Positions 1 through 4,890 of a stretch of 8,314 nucleotides of DNA are shown here, piece by piece (within the stretch, counting starts at the first letter, position 1; every line of letters starts with the position of its first letter). The stretch spans positions 1-8,314 of the forward strand of contig VBEI01000022.1 in assembly GCA_005882715.1 (NCBI GenBank). Direction: 5' to 3'. The notes under the pieces are model-generated. The model searched no databases and had not been told where the DNA came from. It worked only from the letters and a program-made list of their open reading frames with translations. Source of the DNA: Chloroflexota bacterium. GTDB taxonomy: Bacteria; Chloroflexota; Dehalococcoidia; SM23-28-2; RBG-16-64-32. The position numbers and the translations under genes are program-made.

Positions 1-81
1 GACGTAGCCGGTCTCGGCGAGGCGCTGGGCCATGGTGCCGCCGGTCATGCCGGCGCCGACGATTGTTACTTTGGCGCGCAT
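1..81 (-). CDS. mdh: Malate dehydrogenase-like NAD-binding protein, N-terminal fragment
   Basis: Only the first 27 codons lie in the window; the gene continues past position 1. The translation begins MRAKVTIVGAGMTGGTMAQR, a beta-strand followed by a GxGxxG-type dinucleotide-binding turn (GAGMTGG) and helix. This is how lactate/malate dehydrogenases of the LDH-like family start. The gene lies directly downstream of isocitrate dehydrogenase on the same strand, which favours malate dehydrogenase (malate to oxaloacetate with NAD, TCA cycle). The start ATG (81-79) has a good Shine-Dalgarno GAGGAG at 93-88, 6 nt upstream. Other Rossmann-fold enzymes share such an N-terminus, so the malate assignment rests partly on context. 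Without the rest of the protein the catalytic Arg and His residues cannot be checked. Confidence 0.72.
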   Translation of the reverse strand, partial: MRAKVTIVGAGMTGGTMAQRLAETGYV

Positions 82-106
82 TCAGGTCTCCTCACTCGTA
101 TCATGA

Positions 107-329
107 TGTCATTCTGAGCCCGCGCTGGGCCAATCCCCCTGGCTCGCGCACCACCCTCTGCGATCTGGTGGGCGCCGGTATCGAGAGCGAAGAATCTCGG
201 CGATTCCGATTTGCAGTGCTGGATCCGAGCCGCCGAGATCCTTCGCGAAGTCTATCGCGGCGCCGCGCTGCCTGCCAGCGATGTTCGACGACAAGGTTTG
301 ACCGCCTTTTCGGTTGGCTCAGGATGACA
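107..329. repeat. MITE-like palindromic repeat element
   Basis: A 223-bp non-coding element is bounded by 14-bp terminal inverted repeats: TGTCATTCTGAGCC at 107-120 and GGCTCAGGATGACA at 316-329, which match at 13 of 14 positions when inverted. Inside is a second inverted pair: GCGAAGAATCTCGGCG (187-202) against CGCCGAGATCCTTCGC (231-246), 15 of 16 matching. It can be extended outward to GGCGCCG (171-177) and CGGCGCC (258-264), giving a long imperfect hairpin around a 28-nt loop. No transposase and no clear target-site duplication are visible. It fills nearly the whole gap between the idh stop and the mdh start, ending 13 nt short of the mdh Shine-Dalgarno. The arms look like a dispersed intergenic repeat moved in trans, but copy number cannot be tested here. 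Confidence 0.7.
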
Positions 330-347
330 ATTTGCGTGATTCATGCC

Positions 348-1427
348 TCATCCCATCTTCTCGATGATTGCGTCGGCGACCTGAGAGGTGCCGACGGCGG
401 TGGGGTCGTCGGGGGAGGGCTTCATGTCGTAAGTTACGCTTTTGCCCTCGGCGATGACGGCGGCGAGGGCGCCTTCCACGCAGTCGGCGGCCTGTGTCTC
501 GCCGATGTGGCGGAGCATCATGACGCCGGAGAGCATAAGCGCCATCGGGTTGACTTTGTTCTGGCCAGCGTACTTGGGGGCGCTCCCGTGGACGGGCTCA
601 AAGAGGGCGATTTCATCGCCGAGGTTGGCACCGGGGGCGACGCCGAGGCCGCCGATAAGGCCAGCGCAGAGGTCAGAGAGCACATCGCCGTAGAGGTTGG
701 GGAGGAGGAGGAGGTCGTAGTTCTCCGGCTTCTGGACGAGCTGCATCGCCATGTTGTCGACGAGCACCTCCTGGTACTCGATGTCGCTGTAGCGCCCGGC
801 CACTTTCCTTGCCGTCGCGAAGAAAAGGCCGTCGGTGAACTTGAGGATGTTGTCCTTGGCGACGGCGGTGACTTTCCTTCGTCCGTACTTGCGGGCGTAC
901 TCGAAGGCGAAGCGGGCGACGCGAGTCGTGCCCGTCTCGCTGATGATCTTGAGCGAGAGGCCCGCGTCGTCCCGGATGCGGCCCATGCCCGCCGCTTCGG
1001 TCAGTTCCCCGATCTTCTGGATCGCCGGGTCGCCCTTCTCGAACTCGACGCCGCCGTAGAGGTCCTCGTGGTTCTCGCGGACGATGACGAGGTCGATGTT
1101 CTGGTAGCGAGAGCGGACGCCCGGGTAGCTCTTGGCGGGGCGGAGGCAGGCGTAGAGGTCGAGCATCTTGCGGAGGGCGACGTTAACGGAGCGGAAGCCG
1201 CCGCCGCGGGGTGTGGTGATCGGCCCCTTGATGGCGACCTTGTTCTTGCGGACCGAGTCGAGGACCTCTTCGGGGAGGACGGAGCCGTACTTCTCGGCGG
1301 CGTCGAGGCCGGCTTCGCGGTAGTCCCAGTCGAAGTCGACGCCTGTGGCCTCCAGGACGCGGATCGTCGCATCCATGATCTCGGGGCCGATGCCGTCGCC
1401 GGGGATGACGGTGATGCGGTGAGCCAT
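348..1427 (-). CDS. icd: Isocitrate dehydrogenase, probably NADP-dependent
   Basis: Oxidative decarboxylation of isocitrate to 2-oxoglutarate in the TCA cycle; a cytosolic, normally dimeric enzyme of the isocitrate/isopropylmalate dehydrogenase family. The 359-residue protein is complete for the short bacterial form. The N-terminal ITVIPGDGIGPEI is the family signature. The substrate loop GGGFRSVNVALRK (residues 75-87) has the Ser80 and Asn82 pair used by isocitrate dehydrogenases rather than the isopropylmalate pattern. It is followed by Arg86, Arg96 and RENHEDLYGG (117-126, with Arg117 and Tyr124), Lys191, and metal ligands Asp224, Asp248 and Asp252. Cofactor loop HGSAPKYAGQNKVNP has Lys285, Tyr286 and Val292, with Tyr333 further on. 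These match the NADP determinants of E. coli Icd (Lys344, Tyr345, Val351, Tyr391), although the Arg395 position is Pro. A malate dehydrogenase-like gene follows on the same strand. No clear Shine-Dalgarno precedes the ATG. Confidence 0.9.
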   Translation of the reverse strand: MAHRITVIPGDGIGPEIMDATIRVLEATGVDFDWDYREAGLDAAEKYGSVLPEEVLDSVRKNKVAIKGPITTPRGGGFRSVNVALRKMLDLYACLRPAKSYPGVRSRYQNIDLVIVRENHEDLYGGVEFEKGDPAIQKIGELTEAAGMGRIRDDAGLSLKIISETGTTRVARFAFEYARKYGRRKVTAVAKDNILKFTDGLFFATARKVAGRYSDIEYQEVLVDNMAMQLVQKPENYDLLLLPNLYGDVLSDLCAGLIGGLGVAPGANLGDEIALFEPVHGSAPKYAGQNKVNPMALMLSGVMMLRHIGETQAADCVEGALAAVIAEGKSVTYDMKPSPDDPTAVGTSQVADAIIEKMG

Positions 1428-1693
1428 GTGGATAACCGCAGGCCATTCTAGCGGGTGTCAGGCGTTAGGTGATAGTGCGAGTTATCAGCTGTCGCTTGTG
1501 CAAGCGGTGTTCTGGGAATAGGCGTTGGAGGGCGAAGCATTTCCCGGGGGAGGGATATGGAGCAAAGGAGGGCGATGCTGCGGCACGAGGGTCATGCTTA
1601 GAGCGATGGATGCCTCCGCCCTACGCGGCAGGCAAGAGCGAGACCGTCGGAGTAGTGCGGGCTCTCAACAAGCGGAGAACGAAGGCGGTCTCG
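1428..1693. other. Intergenic gap with no convincing gene
   Basis: This stretch lies between the idh start and the end of the small cysteine-protein gene. Short open frames on the plus strand have low-complexity, basic translations, no recognisable domain and no good ribosome binding site, so I do not call them. One 8-bp perfect inverted repeat, CGAGACCG (1639-1646) with CGGTCTCG (1686-1693), begins exactly at the stop codon of the small gene. It could be a long-looped hairpin, but no T-run follows it. The segment around 1529-1560 (GGGCGAAGCATTTCCC and a purine-rich run) looks like it could be a degenerate intergenic repeat, but I see no second copy here. Confidence 0.5.
1445..1480 (-). promoter_or_regulatory. 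Weak candidate promoter for isocitrate dehydrogenase
   Basis: On the minus strand TAGAAT (1450-1445) matches five of six bases of the -10 consensus. No good -35 hexamer lies at 16-18 bp. The predicted start, about 7 nt downstream, would leave a leader of only about 10 nt before the ATG at 1427. That would fit the absence of a Shine-Dalgarno there. This is a guess from one hexamer. Confidence 0.25.
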
Positions 1694-1987
1694 TCAGGCG
1701 ATCAGCGCGTTACGGGAACGCGGCGAAGCCGCTACCTCATCATCGTCGGCGGCCACTCGGCTAGGGCGTGAGCCTCTCCATGCGTTGTAGCCGTTTCCAG
1801 ACTCGTCCTCCCAGAGGTGATCAGTCGCGGAGTTGCGGAACTCACGTTCTTCGCCGCAGCGCTTGCAGCGGCCGAGGCTCATCGAGCCGCGCGGGGTCTC
1901 GATCACCCAGTGGTGCTGGCAGGTAACGACTGGCGCTTCCGCCTCGGGATGGATGGGTTTGTCTTCGATTACTGATGTCTTGGCCAT
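1694..1987 (-). CDS. Small putative zinc-binding protein (Cys-x-His-His-Trp ... Cys-x-x-Cys)
   Basis: A 97-residue hydrophilic protein with no signal peptide or membrane segment. Its core, residues 22-52, holds CQHHWVIE, a glycine-containing turn, then CKRCGEEREFRN. Cys23, His25 or His26, Cys41 and Cys44 could form a single zinc site like a minimal ribbon. I recall similar short proteins with this core from Chloroflexota and some Actinobacteria, always of unknown function. The C-terminal half is Trp/Asp/Glu-containing, then low-complexity and charged, and is probably disordered. I start it at the ATG at 1987-1985, because a strong GGAGGT (2000-1995) lies 7 nt upstream. The GTG three codons earlier lies inside that Shine-Dalgarno. 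It is divergent from the SufR-like regulator and has its own strong promoter. A role in metal or Fe-S homeostasis is only inferred from position. Confidence 0.75.
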   Translation of the reverse strand: MAKTSVIEDKPIHPEAEAPVVTCQHHWVIETPRGSMSLGRCKRCGEEREFRNSATDHLWEDESGNGYNAWRGSRPSRVAADDDEVAASPRSRNALIA

Positions 1988-1994
1988 CGTAGCC

Positions 1995-2000
1995 ACCTCC
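1995..2000 (-). promoter_or_regulatory. Shine-Dalgarno that decides the start of the small cysteine-protein gene
   Basis: GGAGGT on the minus strand lies 7 nt before the ATG at 1987. A longer reading frame could begin at a GTG (1996-1994), but that codon overlaps this ribosome binding site, so the ATG is the better start. Confidence 0.75.
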
Positions 2001-2044
2001 GGTATTTTTCACCTTCTGTTGGAAGATGAATTCCGTATGCAATA

Positions 2045-2058
2045 CGTTACATGTTACG
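2045..2058. promoter_or_regulatory. Candidate operator: imperfect palindrome / GTTAC direct repeat
   Basis: CGTTACATGTTACG reads as an imperfect palindrome (12 of 14 positions symmetric) and as two GTTAC units 7 bp apart. It covers about +1 to +14 of the predicted transcript of the small cysteine-protein gene, a position where a bound repressor would block initiation. CGTTACAT recurs at 2165-2172 just downstream of the sufR -10. The likely binder is the adjacent regulator, but this is inference. Confidence 0.4.
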
Positions 2059-2064
2059 GGTCGG

Positions 2065-2094
2065 ATTATAAGATCGGCGCGGGAAGCTGGTCAA
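2065..2094 (-). promoter_or_regulatory. Near-consensus sigma-70 promoter for the small cysteine-protein gene
   Basis: On the minus strand TTGACC (2094-2089) and a perfect TATAAT (2070-2065) are separated by 18 bp. The predicted start near 2058 gives a leader of about 70 nt before the ATG at 1987. This is the strongest promoter-like sequence in the window and supports the small gene being real and well expressed unless repressed. Confidence 0.75.
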
Positions 2095-2126
2095 GGTTTA
2101 TGCCTTATTTACTTTCCAAATAGTCT

Positions 2127-2154
2127 TTCTGATCGAATTCGCGCCGTGTATACT
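2127..2154 (+). promoter_or_regulatory. Candidate promoter of the sufR-mrp operon
   Basis: TATACT (2149-2154) is a good -10 hexamer. The best -35 at 16 bp spacing, TTCTGA (2127-2132), is poor, so the promoter may be weak or activator-dependent. The predicted start near 2161 leaves a leader of about 27 nt. Confidence 0.45.
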
Positions 2155-2157
2155 TAT

Positions 2158-2172
2158 TAACGGTCGTTACAT
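2158..2172. promoter_or_regulatory. Candidate operator at the sufR start site
   Basis: TAACG-GT-CGTTA (2158-2169) is a perfect 5+5 inverted repeat with a 2-nt spacer, sitting over the predicted sufR transcription start. It overlaps CGTTACAT (2165-2172), an 8-mer also present at 2045-2052 near the start of the divergent transcript. The position fits autoregulation by the regulator encoded immediately downstream. It does not match the CAAC-N6-GTTG site described for cyanobacterial SufR. Confidence 0.4.
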
Positions 2173-2187
2173 TAAAAAGGTTCCCCA

Positions 2188-2850
2188 ATGCAATCGACTA
2201 AAGACAATATCCTCGCTTATCTGAAACGCAGCGGCGGTGCGGGCGTCGAGGCAGTCGCCTCGGAGTTTGGGCTGGCGCGTATGACTGTCCGGCAACACCT
2301 CTCCGGCCTGGAGAGGGACCGTTTGGTGATCTCCCGGGAGGAGAGAGGGAGAACGGGGCGCCCGCATTTGCTGTTCACGCTAACGGACGAGGGCGAAGAG
2401 CGTTTTCCGAAGCGTTATGACAGGCTAGCAGACCTCGCCCTGCAAGAGGTGGCACTTCTAGCTGCAGATGAAATCGCGGGGCTCGAACCAGAGGAGAAGA
2501 AGCGACTGTTACTCCGGAAGATGGCTGAACGCGTCTATCGCGAGCACGAACCAAGAGTTCGTGATAAAGACTTGAAAGAGCGGGTGGCGATCGTGGCTGA
2601 TATCCTTCGCCGCGAGGGTGGCTTCGCCGAATGGAGAGCCGAAGGGCAACAGCAGTATGAGATTGTCGACTATAACTGCGTGTACCGGAGGGTGGCGGAT
2701 TCGCATAGGGACGTATGCGAGTGGCATCTCTCGCTGCTCGGGAAATTGTTGGGCCAGGACACCCGCTGTGACCAGTTCATCAGCCAAGGCGCGGATTCCT
2801 GCCGGTTCATAGTAAAAGCGGACGCTACGAGCGACGACAAGGCAAAGTAA
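2188..2850 (+). CDS. sufR: SufR-like winged-helix Fe-S-responsive transcriptional regulator
   Basis: A 220-residue regulator. Residues 4-69 form a winged helix-turn-helix: the recognition helix is around ARMTVRQHLSGLERDRLV (30-47), and the wing is GRTGRPHLLFTLTDEG (54-69), the usual TGRP-containing wing of SufR/ArsR-like proteins. The C-terminal part carries Cys164, Cys177, Cys194 and Cys205 in the NC..VC..RC..SCRF context seen in SufR, where cysteines hold an Fe-S cluster that sets DNA binding. Spacing is C-x12-C-x16-C-x10-C, against C-x12-C-x13-C-x14-C in cyanobacterial SufR, so the third cysteine is shifted. The ATG at 2188 follows AAGG by 7 nt, and an in-frame stop lies just upstream. The mrp gene follows after 7 bp, so the two are very likely cotranscribed. 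SufR normally controls suf genes; none is visible here. Confidence 0.82.
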   Translation: MQSTKDNILAYLKRSGGAGVEAVASEFGLARMTVRQHLSGLERDRLVISREERGRTGRPHLLFTLTDEGEERFPKRYDRLADLALQEVALLAADEIAGLEPEEKKRLLLRKMAERVYREHEPRVRDKDLKERVAIVADILRREGGFAEWRAEGQQQYEIVDYNCVYRRVADSHRDVCEWHLSLLGKLLGQDTRCDQFISQGADSCRFIVKADATSDDKAK

Positions 2851-2857
2851 GGCCGGA

Positions 2858-3952
2858 ATGACAGAAGCATCCAACGGTCAGGTGACTAAGGAAGAGGTGC
2901 TGGCGGCTCTTCAACAAATCGAGGATCCGGACCTCCATCGCGATATCGTCAGTCTCGGCTTCGTGCCGGAGAGTGACATTAATATCTGCGGTTCCAATAT
3001 CTCGATCAGAATCGTGCTCACAACTCCGGCCTGTCCGGTGCGGGAGACAATGAAGGAGCAAGCGCAGCAGCTTCTTACGTCTTTGCCGGGTGTCGAACAG
3101 GCTGAGGTGACGATGGATGCGACGGTCCGCTCGACCGGCGTCGGCAGAGGGCCGAAGGAGATCGAGGGGGTACGCAACATCATCGCCGTCGCCTCGAACA
3201 AGGGCGGCGTCGGCAAATCGACCGTCGCCGTTAACCTCGCGATAGCTCTCCGCCGATTCGGTGCGCGGGTGGGGTTGATGGACGCGGACCTCACGGGGCC
3301 CAACATACCGACAATGCTGGGGTTAGGCGCCGGCTTTCAGGCGGACACCGGCCTCGGCATCGTCGAGCGCTACGGTATTCGGGCGGCATCCATCGGCTTC
3401 GTCCTCAAGAGAGGGCTACCGGTCGTCTGGCGCGGACCAATGATCGGTACGGGCGTGCGTCAGCTGATGCATGATCTGCCCTGGAATGCAGAGGGTGAGC
3501 TGGATTACCTGATCGTCGACCTCCCGCCCGGGACCAGCGACGCATCAATGAGTGCGGCACAGGAAGCGCCAATTGCGGGTACCGTTATCGTGACGACGCC
3601 GAACAACGTGTCGCTCGAGGACGCGATGAAGGCGGTGACGATGTTCGAGAAGCTGAATGTCCCTGTGTTCGGGCTGATCGAGAACATGAGCTACTTCATT
3701 TGCCCGCACTGCGGCGATCGCACCGATATCTTTGGCCACGGGGGTGCGCGGCAGACGGCCGACGAGTTGGGCATCGACTTCCTGGGTGAGATTCCGCTCG
3801 ATCCAAATATTCGGTCCGGAGCGGACGCCGGTATTCCCATTGTGGAGAGCGATCCGGACGCGCCTGTAGCGCGCGCGTTCGCGGAGATCGCGCAAACGGT
3901 CGCCGCGAAGACCAGCGTGCAACACTTCTTCGCAACGACCGCGGCTTCTTAG
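2858..3952 (+). CDS. mrp: Mrp/ApbC-type Fe-S cluster carrier ATPase with N-terminal MIP18 (DUF59) domain
   Basis: A 364-residue cytosolic P-loop ATPase of the Mrp/NBP35 family, which binds a [4Fe-4S] cluster between subunits and delivers it to apoproteins. Residues about 10-95 are a MIP18/DUF59 domain (DPDLHRDIVSLGFV at 23-36 and the conserved cysteine in TTPACP, Cys59). The ATPase domain follows: deviant Walker A NKGGVGKST (114-122) with signature Lys115, switch I DADLTGPNIP (142-151), and Walker B/switch II LIVDLPPGTSD (218-228). CPHC (282-285) is the cluster-binding CxxC. Length and domain order are normal for bacterial Mrp. Small departures from the commonest forms are SNKGG for SGKGG and GTSD for GTGD. 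The start ATG lies 7 bp after the sufR stop, with AAGG overlapping that stop. Pairing with a SufR-like gene supports Fe-S biogenesis. Confidence 0.93.
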   Translation: MTEASNGQVTKEEVLAALQQIEDPDLHRDIVSLGFVPESDINICGSNISIRIVLTTPACPVRETMKEQAQQLLTSLPGVEQAEVTMDATVRSTGVGRGPKEIEGVRNIIAVASNKGGVGKSTVAVNLAIALRRFGARVGLMDADLTGPNIPTMLGLGAGFQADTGLGIVERYGIRAASIGFVLKRGLPVVWRGPMIGTGVRQLMHDLPWNAEGELDYLIVDLPPGTSDASMSAAQEAPIAGTVIVTTPNNVSLEDAMKAVTMFEKLNVPVFGLIENMSYFICPHCGDRTDIFGHGGARQTADELGIDFLGEIPLDPNIRSGADAGIPIVESDPDAPVARAFAEIAQTVAAKTSVQHFFATTAAS

Positions 3953-3966
3953 TCTGAGTCCTTCTC

Positions 3967-3984
3967 TGCGGGTTGAACCCCGCA
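3967..3984. terminator. Possible terminator between convergent mrp and hydrolase genes
   Basis: TGCGGG (3967-3972) and CCCGCA (3979-3984) form a perfect 6-bp GC-rich stem with a 6-nt loop, in the 35-bp gap between two convergent genes. On the plus strand it is followed only by TCTTTA, a poor T-run, so termination would be weak. Location supports the call more than sequence. Confidence 0.45.
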
Positions 3985-3987
3985 TCT

Positions 3988-4812
3988 TTAAAGCGCCTGG
4001 AAGACGCGCTTGCCTTGGAGGGGGATCAGCTTCCCGAACGGATCCGGAAAGTGGCAGAAGGCCGTGATCAGCCTGTCGGCTTCGGCCTGATCGAACACTT
4101 TGCGACGCGTCTCTGTTGTAGTGCGAGCGTCGGCGTCGAAGGCGGAACACCATTCGACGTGGTCAATTTGGGCTGGATGGTGCGCGAGGTCGCCGGTTAT
4201 GATAGCGCGCTCGCCAGCGGAGGAGATAAGCAGGCTGGTGTGGCCCGGCGTATGCCCGGGAGTCGGGTAGGTCGTGACTTCTGAGGTAAGCGTTTGCTCG
4301 CCTGAAATGAGGTCCATGACGCCTTGATCGGCAAGCGGCGTGACCTGCTGCATTTGCTGGTTAGTCTCCAGCATCTTTCCAAAGTAGTCCCAGTCCGCCT
4401 GAGGGACCAAGTGACGCGCCTTCGGGAAATTAGGAGCACCGTTCGCCGAGAGGTTCCAACCAACGTGGTCACCGTGAAGGTGAGTGAAGAACACGGTATC
4501 GACGCCTTCAGGGGGGATTCCCTTGCCGCGCATATCTTCAAGCAGGCTTCCCCGAAGGCCGCCTAGAAACTGAATAGGGCCGGGCCCGATGCCTGTGTCG
4601 CAGAGGATAGTTTGGCCCTGCGAGCGAACGGCGTAGCAACCGGCCTGTGTCCTGAATCCGCGTTCACCATAAGAACGGGGATAGCGCTCGCGGTATGGCT
4701 CGAAGTCCGATTCGCTCCGTTCGGGAAAAAAGATCTGCCAGGGGATTTCAAACGGAGTATCGAGGAGTGAGACGATCTCCACATTTCCCACATTCATCCT
4801 TGTTGTCCCCAT
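3988..4812 (-). CDS. Metallo-beta-lactamase-fold hydrolase (lactonase-like)
   Basis: A 274-residue protein of the metallo-beta-lactamase superfamily without a signal peptide, so probably cytosolic. Visible ligands are TILCDTGIG (68-76) before the metal site, HLHGDH (His111, His113, Asp115, His116), the His in TPGHTPGH (His187 or His191), Asp208 in ITGDLAHH, and His254 near the C-terminus. This full set suggests an active binuclear zinc enzyme. The layout resembles the AHL-lactonase/hydrolase branch (HxHxDHxG, GHTPGH, GDxxH) rather than true beta-lactamases or RNases. The substrate cannot be told from sequence. The start ATG at 4812-4810 has AAGGGGG (4826-4820) 7 nt upstream. The gene lies 78 bp after pyrK on the same strand with its own promoter, so a direct role in pyrimidine synthesis is not required. 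Confidence 0.85.
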   Translation of the reverse strand: MGTTRMNVGNVEIVSLLDTPFEIPWQIFFPERSESDFEPYRERYPRSYGERGFRTQAGCYAVRSQGQTILCDTGIGPGPIQFLGGLRGSLLEDMRGKGIPPEGVDTVFFTHLHGDHVGWNLSANGAPNFPKARHLVPQADWDYFGKMLETNQQMQQVTPLADQGVMDLISGEQTLTSEVTTYPTPGHTPGHTSLLISSAGERAIITGDLAHHPAQIDHVEWCSAFDADARTTTETRRKVFDQAEADRLITAFCHFPDPFGKLIPLQGKRVFQAL

Positions 4813-4850
4813 CGAACATCCCCCTTCATTCGGCGCGGAGTTTGCGACAA

Positions 4851-4880
4851 GTAATACGGCGTCTATGGCATCACTGTCAA
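4851..4880 (-). promoter_or_regulatory. Candidate promoter for the metallo-beta-lactamase-fold hydrolase gene
   Basis: On the minus strand a perfect -35 TTGACA (4880-4875) is followed after 18 bp by TATTAC (4856-4851), which matches four of six bases of the -10. The predicted start near 4844 would give a leader of about 31 nt ending in a strong Shine-Dalgarno. This suggests expression independent of carB-pyrK. Confidence 0.55.
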
Positions 4881-4890
4881 CGATTGGTTG

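Noticed and set aside
109..294. A 61-codon minus-strand frame between idh and mdh
   Set aside because: It lies inside the palindromic repeat element, with no ribosome binding site and no recognisable domain.
63..1451. A 462-codon open frame on the plus strand opposite idh
   Set aside because: It is antisense to a clear isocitrate dehydrogenase. Its translation is Val/Asp/Glu/Gly-rich with no domain, as expected when a GC-rich gene is read backwards, and it runs through the palindromic repeat.
1639..1693. An 8-bp perfect inverted repeat directly after the small gene stop codon, considered as a terminator
   Set aside because: The loop is about 39 nt and no T-run follows, so an intrinsic terminator is not supported.
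1469..1771. Short plus-strand frames in the gap after idh and over the end of the small cysteine-protein gene
   Set aside because: They are basic, low-complexity, overlap a better-supported gene on the other strand, and lack a convincing start signal.
3988..4812. Possible true beta-lactamase or RNase J/Z identity of the metallo-hydrolase
   Set aside because: It has no signal peptide as secreted beta-lactamases have, and no beta-CASP or other RNase-specific region. The overall layout fits lactonase-like hydrolases better.
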